A stretch of 64,000 nucleotides of DNA from NCBI RefSeq assembly GCF_017948455.1, contig NZ_JAFFSU010000034.1, positions 1 through 64,000 of the forward strand, written 5' to 3'. Shown here in pieces: positions 29,659 to 37,404 of the stretch (position 1 is the stretch's first letter; the number at the start of each line of letters is the position of its first letter). The stretch comes from Streptomyces sp. GESEQ-4. Lineage in GTDB: Bacteria > Actinomycetota > Actinomycetes > Streptomycetales > Streptomycetaceae. The notes beneath the pieces are model-generated. The model worked only from the letters and a program-made list of their open reading frames with translations. It ran no database searches and was not told where the DNA came from. The position numbers were made by a program, and so were the translations under genes.

Positions 29659-32351
29659 GGGTTCCGATCCGTCACATCGCCGGGCATCTGGTCTGGTCGA
29701 CGCACGGCAGCGTGTGGGCCGTCTACCGCCTTCACCCGGGCCCGGACGCGCAGGGACAGAACGAAGAGACCGTCCAGGGCACCTACGTGCCCGCAGCGGT
29801 CCGCGACGAACAACTCGCCAAGATCACGCACTTGGTGCGGTCGCTGTCCGGGGCGCCCAGGCTGTTCGGACTGTGCGCGCAGGTCGACCCGGGCGAGATC
29901 GCCCTGCGGATGATCGAGGGCATCGAGCCGGCCGACACACTGCCGGGCGACGGCCCGCATCCGTGGGTGGAGAACGTCGAAGCGACCCTGGATCTGCTGG
30001 ACGGCCAGGAGATGCACCGCCGCACGCTGTGGCTGGCGATACCGCTGCAGAGCGACGGCACCGGTCTGCAGGTGTCCTCGTCGCTCGGTGCGGCGTGGGC
30101 GGAGCTGTCTCCGATGCTGGGCATGCGCCCGGCGCCGGTGGCGCGGCGCGAGGTGACCGCGTACCGCGAGCAGGCCTCCCGGGTGGAAGCTGCGCTCGCC
30201 GGCGGCGTCGCCTTCCGGCCGGCCCGCCCGGCGGAGATCGTGTGGATGATCCAGCACGCCCTCCACCGCGGCCTCGCCGAGCCGCTGCTCGCCGAGGCCG
30301 AGAGCAGCGACCTGTACGGCGGGCAGGTCCGGGACGGCGTGCTGCGCTCGCCCAGTTACGCCGACCTCGGGCAAGTGCGCCTGCAGGAAGGGGGGATCGA
30401 CCCCGTCCTCGACGACGTCGACGAGCTCGAGAGCGCCGGCCGGATCACGCGGTCGGGCCGCACAGCCTGGTGGCGGCTGAACACCGGCTCGCCGCTCGGG
30501 CGGCGCTGGCTGCAGGTTGAGTCCGAGGTGGGGGTGGGCTATCAGGCGCAGTTGGCGCTGGCCGAGTGCCCGCCCGCCGTCAGTCAGGACGCCGCCGACC
30601 TGTTCGCCCAGCTGGAAACCCTCGATTTCCCCGTCGACTACACCGTCGACCTCACGCTCGTTCCCGCGGAGAAGGCCCGCGACCAGGTGCGGCGCAAGAA
30701 GAACGAACTCATCGACCAGGCCGACCAGTACGACGCCCGGCCCACCGGCATGCCCGCCTCGCTGACCGAGGCCGCCCGCGACCTGGGCGAGCTGGATGCC
30801 CGACTGTCGCGCACGTCGGTCGAGGTCGAGGTGCAGTCCGTCACCGTCCTGACGGTGTGGGGGCCGACTGCCGCCGTCTGCGACGCCCGCGCCCGCGCCC
30901 TGGCCGCATTGCTGGGCGGTGCCGACTACCGGGCGGTGCGCCCGGCCGGCCTGCAGGAGGCCCTGTTCACCCTCGGGCTACCCGGCACCGTACGGCCGGG
31001 GGTGGTGCGGGAGTTCACCCAGCACCAGATCTCCGAAGACTGGGCACTGGGCGGGGCCTTCACCACCGCGGAGGTCGGCGACCCGAACGGCATGTTCCTC
31101 GGCATCGACCTGGACTCGGGCACCACCCGCCCCGTCATGATCAACGTGGCGGATGCGCCGAAGGTCGACGCGTCCGCCTCCATGGGCATCGTCGGGGATC
31201 TGGGGGCGGGCAAGAGCGTCCTGCAGAAGCTAATTGCGGAAGCGGTGTGGGCCCGCGGCGGCTGCGCGATCTGCATCGACCGCACCCCCGTACGCGAGTG
31301 GGCCACCTTCGCCCGCACCGCGGCCCAGGGCCGCGTCCAGATCATCGACGCCGCGCAGGCCGAGGTGTCCATCGACCCGCTGCGGACCTTCGACGGCCCC
31401 GAAGGCCGCCACTACGCCCTGTCCTACCTCACCCTGCAGCTCGGCATCGGCCCGATGAGCACCAACGGCGAGGTCCTGCACCACGCCGTCGAGCAGGCCG
31501 CCGCCAGCGACCAGCCGTCCATGCACCACGTGCTTCGGGTCCTCGAAGAGATGGCCACGAGCGAAGTGGGCAAGCGGCAGGACGCAGCCGCCACCCTTGC
31601 CGGCCTCGTCCGCGTCGTGGCCAGCAACTCCCTGGCGGCGATGGTGTTCGACCCCACGCTGCCTCCGGTGCGGCTGGACGCCTCCAGCACCTCCGACATG
31701 ATCGTGATCACGACGGCGGGTCTGAAGCTGCCGCCCAAAGCGGCTTTCGACAATCCGGAGGTCCTGCACCAGCAACCGCTGGAGGCACTGATCGGGCGTG
31801 CCGTGCTGTATTTGATCGCCGCACTCGCCCGGCAGACCGCCTTCGAGGACCCCGAGCGGTTCACCGCGGTGGTCGCGGACGAGCTGTACTGGCTCACCTC
31901 ATCCGCCGAGGGCACCGCACTGGTCCACGAGATCCTCCACGACGGCCGCAAGCACGGCGCCGGCCTGCTCGCCGCCTCCCACGACGCCGAAGAACTCGGC
32001 CCCGACCGCGGCCTGATGGCCTACCGCGCGCTCGCCCGCACCACCGACCGCGAACGCGCCCGCCGCGGCCTGGAGTTCGTCGGCCTCGACCCGAACGACC
32101 CGGAGCTGCTGCGGCTGGTGACCACGGGCCTGTCCCCGGTCGGCCGCAAGGGCCGGGAGGGCGAGTTCCTGCTGACCTGCCCGCGGCAGAACACCGGCCG
32201 CATCAAGGTCTCCATCCCCCGTATCCCGCGCATCACCACCTCCATCACCACCACACCAGGACGCCGCACGAGCACCTCCTCGCCGTCCGTGCCCGAGCCG
32301 TTCGCCGGTGAAGCCGCGGACACCCGTCTGGAAGAAAAGGACTACGACTGA
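29655..32351 (+). CDS. VirB4-like conjugation ATPase
   Basis: The start is a GTG in a GTGA overlap with the preceding gene, giving 898 residues, normal for VirB4/TraE. The N-terminal half contains the TcpF/VirB4 N-region; the C-terminal half has Walker A GDLGAGKSVLQK (about 514-525) and a Walker B region FTAVVADELYWL near 735, followed by HDGRKHGAGLLAASHDAEEL. It should energise substrate transfer and channel assembly at the inner face of the membrane. An uncoupled longer frame upstream is a shadow of the preceding genes. Confidence 0.88.
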   Translation: MRVPIRHIAGHLVWSTHGSVWAVYRLHPGPDAQGQNEETVQGTYVPAAVRDEQLAKITHLVRSLSGAPRLFGLCAQVDPGEIALRMIEGIEPADTLPGDGPHPWVENVEATLDLLDGQEMHRRTLWLAIPLQSDGTGLQVSSSLGAAWAELSPMLGMRPAPVARREVTAYREQASRVEAALAGGVAFRPARPAEIVWMIQHALHRGLAEPLLAEAESSDLYGGQVRDGVLRSPSYADLGQVRLQEGGIDPVLDDVDELESAGRITRSGRTAWWRLNTGSPLGRRWLQVESEVGVGYQAQLALAECPPAVSQDAADLFAQLETLDFPVDYTVDLTLVPAEKARDQVRRKKNELIDQADQYDARPTGMPASLTEAARDLGELDARLSRTSVEVEVQSVTVLTVWGPTAAVCDARARALAALLGGADYRAVRPAGLQEALFTLGLPGTVRPGVVREFTQHQISEDWALGGAFTTAEVGDPNGMFLGIDLDSGTTRPVMINVADAPKVDASASMGIVGDLGAGKSVLQKLIAEAVWARGGCAICIDRTPVREWATFARTAAQGRVQIIDAAQAEVSIDPLRTFDGPEGRHYALSYLTLQLGIGPMSTNGEVLHHAVEQAAASDQPSMHHVLRVLEEMATSEVGKRQDAAATLAGLVRVVASNSLAAMVFDPTLPPVRLDASSTSDMIVITTAGLKLPPKAAFDNPEVLHQQPLEALIGRAVLYLIAALARQTAFEDPERFTAVVADELYWLTSSAEGTALVHEILHDGRKHGAGLLAASHDAEELGPDRGLMAYRALARTTDRERARRGLEFVGLDPNDPELLRLVTTGLSPVGRKGREGEFLLTCPRQNTGRIKVSIPRIPRITTSITTTPGRRTSTSSPSVPEPFAGEAADTRLEEKDYD

Positions 32352-32707
32352 TGACCTCTTCTTCCTGGGACCGCTCCCGGCGCCTGGCCGCGGCCGCGAG
32401 CGCCCTGGCCATGATCGCTTTCGTCGTCGGCGTGCTCATCCTCGCCGCAGAGGTGGGCGTGCCGGAAGCGTGGTGGCCCGACACCGGGCGGGCCTTCGCC
32501 GCCGATGCCCGCCCCGCGGGGCAGGATCCGTGCGAGTTGATCGTGGGCCCGGCCAAGGAGTACTGCGAGCGCGGCACCACGACGACCGCCTCTGCCGAGC
32601 AGCGGAGTCTGGCTGGTGCGGTGTGGCGGCTGGTGCCGGCCGGTGCGGGCCTGGCCGCTCTCGTGGTGTGGCGGCTGCGGAGCGCAGCTGGGCAAAGGCG
32701 GCGCTGA
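32351..32707 (+). CDS. Small membrane protein with one CX10C module, 118 aa
   Basis: Two hydrophobic segments (15-35 and about 88-105) flank an extracytoplasmic loop containing DPCELIVGPAKEYCERG (about 59-75). The same Cys-X10-Cys-Glu module occurs three times in the next protein. The start ATG overlaps the previous stop (TGATG). Its role is unknown; the shared module suggests physical association with its neighbour. Confidence 0.6.
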   Translation: MTSSSWDRSRRLAAAASALAMIAFVVGVLILAAEVGVPEAWWPDTGRAFAADARPAGQDPCELIVGPAKEYCERGTTTTASAEQRSLAGAVWRLVPAGAGLAALVVWRLRSAAGQRRR

Positions 32708-32708
32708 A

Positions 32709-35615
32709 ATGTTCCGTCCAGACCGCGCCACCCTCCGCTCGACCGGCTTCGTCGTGCTGCTCACCGGCGTGTTCCTCATGGTGAACAGCCAGGTCGTGTA
32801 CGCGGCGAGCAGCAACGGCGAGACCGGGGACCTGCTCGCCCCGCTGAACATCTATTCGTCCGAGGGCGCGCCGATCAATGGCTACGAACTGAACGCGTCA
32901 GGTGGCTCCATCCTCAGCTTCAAGACACAGTCCCTCGCCTTCGCCCTCTCGGGCCTGTTCACCCTGATCCGGCTGCTGGTCGGGCTAGCCGGGTGGGCGA
33001 TCGAGGTGGCTCTCCGGTTCCCCCTGCTGAAGATCCTCACCGCTCCGGCGCAGAAGGTCTCCGACGCCTACAACAACGTGGTCGTGGACACGCTCGGGCT
33101 GAAAGGGCTGCTGCTGGCCTGGGCATTTGTTTTCGCCGGTTTCATGATCGTGCGCGGCCGGGTCGGCCGCGGTCTGGGCGAGATCTTCCTGACCCTGCTC
33201 ATCGCGGCGTTCGCCGCGTCCGCGTTCGTCCGCCCCGACTACCTGCTCACCCAGGACGGGCCGCTGGGGCAGACCCAGCAGGTGGCCGCCGAAGTCGCCA
33301 AAGAGAGCGTCGACTCCTACGACTGGGGCGGAAAGCTCGCCAGCCGCGGCCCGTGCGACGGCATGGCCGGCAACCAGGAGATCAAGTGCCTTGAGCGGGA
33401 AGCCGAAGCCCCGGTCGCCTCCACCGACGTGGCCCGCCCCCTGCAGGACTCGATCACCAACGCCCTGATCGTCAAGCCGTACATGCTGCTGCAGTACGGG
33501 CGCATTCTCGACCCCGCCAAGGACTCCGACCGCAAGGCCTACTCGATCCACCTGAAGTGGATCAGCGGCGGCTACCAGACCTCCAAGGCCGGCGACGACG
33601 GCGACGGCGATGAGGACAACGGGTGTGACCAACTCGCCCCGCCTCTCCGGAAACACTGCGAAGAGCGGAACGAAAAGGAGGAGGACGAGAAGAACACCTG
33701 CAGCCTGCTCGACGGGCAGGCCAGACAGGTATGCGAACGCGACGGCGACGAGAAGGAGAACGAGGATCCCTGCGACCGGATCAAAGGCCCGGGCAAGGCG
33801 TACTGCGAGCGCGGCCACCAGGACGCGCTGCCCGGGGACGTCCCCGGGGGCGGGGTCGGGCTCGTCCCCGGCGAGTCGATAGCGGACATTGACAGTGCCT
33901 CTTTCAGTGAGGAAGGCCGCGAATTCGCGACGTTCCTCGCCGACTTGAAGAACGCCGGCGATGTCGGCAAGGCGTGCGCCGCCTATGCCGAGGAGCCGAC
34001 CTGGTGGCGGGTCGGCGGCGCGTTGTTGATGCTGGTCGCCGCGCTGTTCATCTGCGGCATGCTGCTGTCGTCCGCGATCGTCCTCCTCGGCGCCCAGGGC
34101 ATTTGTGCCGCGGCCGCGGCCGCAGGGGGCGTCACGTTCGTCGCGGGCATGCTGCCCGGTCCCGCACGGCAGTCGGTGTGGAAGTGGCTATCGATCTGGG
34201 GCATCGCGATCCTCGCCATGGTCGGCGTCTGCGCCTTCATACCGTTCTTCGGCATCGCCATCGACGCCATGATCACCGACGGCCCGGACCTGATGGTCGA
34301 GCGGATCCTGCTGATCGACGTGCTCGCCATCGCCGGCGCGGCCGGCCACCGCCGGCTCCTGACGGGAATCACCTCCTTCGGACATCGCATGGCCATGCGG
34401 ATGCGCTACGCCAAGGTCGGCGGCACCCACCTGCCCGGCGACACCTCCGAGCTCGGCGCCGCACTTGCCATGAACTCCCCCGCCGCGATGGGCGGTTACG
34501 GTGGCGGGCTGCGAGCCTTCACGGGCGGTGGCGGCGGCCGGTACGGGATGCTCGGCACCCGCCAGCGGCTGATGGGCGCGCTCGCCTCCTTCGTCGACGG
34601 CGCGGGCATGCCGGTAGACACCGGCGGCATCCTCGCCGACGCCACCGCCGAAGCCGGACGCGGTCTGGCCCCGCTCACCGCGGCCGCGGCCGTGGGCGGA
34701 CTGGGCGCACGCCTCGGCGCGAAGGGCGCGCACTGGCTGCTGATCGGCCGCCGGCCGGACAGAGAGCAGCTGGCCAAGTGGCAAAAGGCCACCGCCGGCG
34801 GGGACCCGAACACGGGCAGCCCGCCGGACGGCGGCGACGGTGGTCCCGGCGGTGCAGGGCCGCGCCGGCCCGGAGGTCCGCCCGACCGCTACCGCAACGA
34901 GCAGGGCCAGATCGTCGACCGCAACACCGGCCAGGTGCTGCACGACCAGGACACCGACCGCACGCTGCTGTCGACCCGCGCCCACAACCGGCTGGTCCGC
35001 TTCCGCGGCTACCGCATCCTGAACCGCGGCGGCCGGACCGTGTACGGGGCGACGGTCGGTGCCCCGGCAGGCGTCCGCCGGGCCCGGTCGGGAGGCTCGC
35101 GCTATGCCCAGGACGCCCGTCAGCAGGTGCGGGTATGGGGCAACACGGTCCGCGAGGACGGCCGGGCCTGGGCCGACACGGGCCGTCACGTGTCCCGTGT
35201 GCTGCGGGAACACACGGACGACAGCGGCGGAGCCGGCCCTTTTGTCAGCCGTCGCCTGCCGACCCGTTCGGCACCGGCTCCGCGGCCGACCGGGACCTCC
35301 AGCTCCCCGGGCCGCTCGAGGCCCGCGTCCCCCCGGACTAGTGCGCCCGCATCTCCAGCCCCGGCCAGCACGCGGCCGAGCGCCCCGCCAACGTCCCCGA
35401 CACGACTCGGAGGCGGGCCGCCCCGGCGTCCGGCCAGCCCGGCACCGGACAGGTCCAGGCCGGCCTTTCCCGGAGGCGAAGGCGCTCGCAGCAGCACCCG
35501 TGACGAGGCGCGTGCCCGGTTCCAGGAGCTGATGCGGCGGACCGAGCCCGACGCCGCGCGGCTGCGCCAGGAACGGGAGCAGCGGCAGCGCGACGAGGGC
35601 GGTGAGGACGAGTGA
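32709..35615 (+). CDS. Polytopic transfer protein (VirB6/TrbL-like), 968 aa
   Basis: A signal-anchor (10-33) is followed by membrane segments near 70-110, 135-155 and 162-180, a large hydrophilic loop (about 180-415), further membrane segments near 437-545 and a long disordered Pro/Gly/Arg-rich tail. This is the layout of VirB6/TrbL channel proteins. The loop has three CX10C modules (NGCDQLAPPLRKHCEER, NTCSLLDGQARQVCERD, DPCDRIKGPGKAYCERG, residues about 305-370) joined by acidic linkers. The ATG at 32709 is one base past the previous stop codon. Confidence 0.75.
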   Translation: MFRPDRATLRSTGFVVLLTGVFLMVNSQVVYAASSNGETGDLLAPLNIYSSEGAPINGYELNASGGSILSFKTQSLAFALSGLFTLIRLLVGLAGWAIEVALRFPLLKILTAPAQKVSDAYNNVVVDTLGLKGLLLAWAFVFAGFMIVRGRVGRGLGEIFLTLLIAAFAASAFVRPDYLLTQDGPLGQTQQVAAEVAKESVDSYDWGGKLASRGPCDGMAGNQEIKCLEREAEAPVASTDVARPLQDSITNALIVKPYMLLQYGRILDPAKDSDRKAYSIHLKWISGGYQTSKAGDDGDGDEDNGCDQLAPPLRKHCEERNEKEEDEKNTCSLLDGQARQVCERDGDEKENEDPCDRIKGPGKAYCERGHQDALPGDVPGGGVGLVPGESIADIDSASFSEEGREFATFLADLKNAGDVGKACAAYAEEPTWWRVGGALLMLVAALFICGMLLSSAIVLLGAQGICAAAAAAGGVTFVAGMLPGPARQSVWKWLSIWGIAILAMVGVCAFIPFFGIAIDAMITDGPDLMVERILLIDVLAIAGAAGHRRLLTGITSFGHRMAMRMRYAKVGGTHLPGDTSELGAALAMNSPAAMGGYGGGLRAFTGGGGGRYGMLGTRQRLMGALASFVDGAGMPVDTGGILADATAEAGRGLAPLTAAAAVGGLGARLGAKGAHWLLIGRRPDREQLAKWQKATAGGDPNTGSPPDGGDGGPGGAGPRRPGGPPDRYRNEQGQIVDRNTGQVLHDQDTDRTLLSTRAHNRLVRFRGYRILNRGGRTVYGATVGAPAGVRRARSGGSRYAQDARQQVRVWGNTVREDGRAWADTGRHVSRVLREHTDDSGGAGPFVSRRLPTRSAPAPRPTGTSSSPGRSRPASPRTSAPASPAPASTRPSAPPTSPTRLGGGPPRRPASPAPDRSRPAFPGGEGARSSTRDEARARFQELMRRTEPDAARLRQEREQRQRDEGGEDE

Positions 35616-36757
35616 GGCCGGCCCGGCGCCGCATGGCGCGGTGGGGGTGTGCAGTGGTGCTCTTGGGTTTCGCCGCCGCGTGCTGTGCCGCACCTGTAGG
35701 GAACGCGATCAGCGCGTACGTCGCGCAGGGTGCGCAGGACGACGGTGGGATCGCCGAGGGTGGCAGCGCCGTGGACGCCCCGCCGCGCATGCGCACCGCT
35801 TACAGGAAGGCCGTCCAGCAGGTCGGGAAGCATGTGCCGAAGTGCCAGGGCATGCGCTGGCCGATCCTGGCCGGGATCGCCAAGGTCGAGTCGAACCACG
35901 CTGTGGGCCGGAACATCGCCGGCAACGGAGACATCCGCCCGAAGATCTACGGGGTGCTCCTCAACGGTTCCGGGGCGGGTGGCAACACCTCCGTCTTCCC
36001 GGACACCGATGGTGGCAAGTGGGACGGCACCTCCGGGGGTGAGCGTGCCGTTGGTCCCTTCCAGTTCCTGCCCTCCACCTGGGAGGGCGTCGGGAAGGAC
36101 GCAGGCGGCGACAAGACCGCCGACCCGCACAACGCCGACGACGCCGCGCTCGGCGCCGCGATCTACCTGTGCGGCAATGGTCGGGACCTGACGCAGCGGG
36201 CGCAGCTGAAGGCCGCGATCCTGCAGTACAACCACTCCACTGAGTACCTCGCCAACGTGCTGGGCTGGATCGACCAGTACACGGCGGCCGCCAAGGACCC
36301 GGACCTGAAGAACGTGTCCGGGAAGGTCCGCACCGTCATCGAGGCGGCGCTGTCCCAGCGCGGTGTCCCGTACTCGTGGGGCGGCGGCAACGCGAGCGGC
36401 AAGTCGACCGGAATCTGCTGCTCGCCCAGCGGGAAGAGCGGAACGAACATCAAGGGTTTCGACTGCTCGGGCCTGACCACGTACGCGTACGCCAAGGTCG
36501 GCATCCAACTCCCGCGCACAGCGGCCGCCCAGGCCAGTGTCGGCCAGCGGATCCCCGCGAGTCTCGGCACTGGTGCCCTCAAGGCGGGGGACCTGGTCTT
36601 CTACGCCTACGCACCGGGCCGCGACTCGACGATCTATCACGTCGGCATCTACCTCGGAAGCGGTCAAATGATCAACGCTGCCCGCCCGGGCACCGTCGTG
36701 CGGCTGGACGCGGTCAGCGCGATGTCTGGCTTTGCCGGAGGGGCCCGGCTGCTATGA
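35612..36757 (+). CDS. Bifunctional lytic transglycosylase / NlpC-P60 peptidase
   Basis: After a signal sequence (about 7-30) comes a lysozyme-like transglycosylase domain with ILAGIAKVESNHAVGRN (catalytic Glu) and GPFQFLPSTWEGVG, then an NlpC/P60 domain with FDCSGLTTYAYAKVG (Cys nucleophile) and YHVGIYLGSGQMI (His). Such VirB1/Tgl-type proteins open the peptidoglycan locally for the transfer channel. The GTG start overlaps the previous stop. An insert before the catalytic Cys (GICCSPSGKSGTNI) carries a Cys pair. Confidence 0.88.
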   Translation: MRPARRRMARWGCAVVLLGFAAACCAAPVGNAISAYVAQGAQDDGGIAEGGSAVDAPPRMRTAYRKAVQQVGKHVPKCQGMRWPILAGIAKVESNHAVGRNIAGNGDIRPKIYGVLLNGSGAGGNTSVFPDTDGGKWDGTSGGERAVGPFQFLPSTWEGVGKDAGGDKTADPHNADDAALGAAIYLCGNGRDLTQRAQLKAAILQYNHSTEYLANVLGWIDQYTAAAKDPDLKNVSGKVRTVIEAALSQRGVPYSWGGGNASGKSTGICCSPSGKSGTNIKGFDCSGLTTYAYAKVGIQLPRTAAAQASVGQRIPASLGTGALKAGDLVFYAYAPGRDSTIYHVGIYLGSGQMINAARPGTVVRLDAVSAMSGFAGGARLL

Positions 36758-37404
36758 CGACGCCACCGGCGCGCTCACCGCGCCTGCTGCTGGTCACCAC
36801 CATGGTCCTCACGATGGCCGGCGTCGTCTTGCTGACGCTGCCTCACCAGTCCAACACCGTTCCCGAGACACCGCCCCCGGCGGCAGCCTCGGCGGTCCGC
36901 CCGTCATCACCTTCCACCGGCGAGGACCCTGCGGCCAGCGGACCAGGCCCGTCGAAGACGACGCCTACTACGCCGACCGGGTCGGCGATCGCATCGGCGC
37001 TGCCGCCACACGGTGAAGGAGTGGCTGGCGATCGGGCCATCCAGCAGACCCTGGAGGCCGCTTGGCCTGCGGACCTTTCCGCTGAGGACGAGCGGCAGCT
37101 CCGCGCGGAGGGCCGTGAACTGCTGCGCGCGGACGCCACCGGGATTGGCCGCGCCAAGTGGCTCGTGTTCTTCGGCGACCCGGATCAGGCGATCGCGCCG
37201 GCGTTCGCCACCGCCCGCTTCCGCATCCAGGCCGTCATCGCCCGCCGCGACGGCTCCGACGACCAGGCGGTGGTGCACCTGGTGTGGGCGGGCACCGACC
37301 GGGGCGGCACCTACACCGACGGCCGCATCACCGACCTGCACTTCACCCGCGCGACTGCGAACAAGGACGGAGGCGCCACGTGGACGCCGCAGCCCCGTAC
37401 GTGA
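36754..37404 (+). CDS. Single-span membrane protein of the transfer operon, 216 aa
   Basis: The ATG lies in an ATGA overlap. A membrane segment (LLLVTTMVLTMAGVVLLTL, 10-29) is followed by a Pro/Ser/Thr linker and a soluble domain (residues about 85-216) ending TTANKDGGATWTPQPRT-like. No family is recognised. Its 3' end overlaps the coupling ATPase gene by 25 bp. It is probably a structural or accessory subunit of the transfer apparatus. Confidence 0.6.
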   Translation: MTTPPARSPRLLLVTTMVLTMAGVVLLTLPHQSNTVPETPPPAAASAVRPSSPSTGEDPAASGPGPSKTTPTTPTGSAIASALPPHGEGVAGDRAIQQTLEAAWPADLSAEDERQLRAEGRELLRADATGIGRAKWLVFFGDPDQAIAPAFATARFRIQAVIARRDGSDDQAVVHLVWAGTDRGGTYTDGRITDLHFTRATANKDGGATWTPQPRT

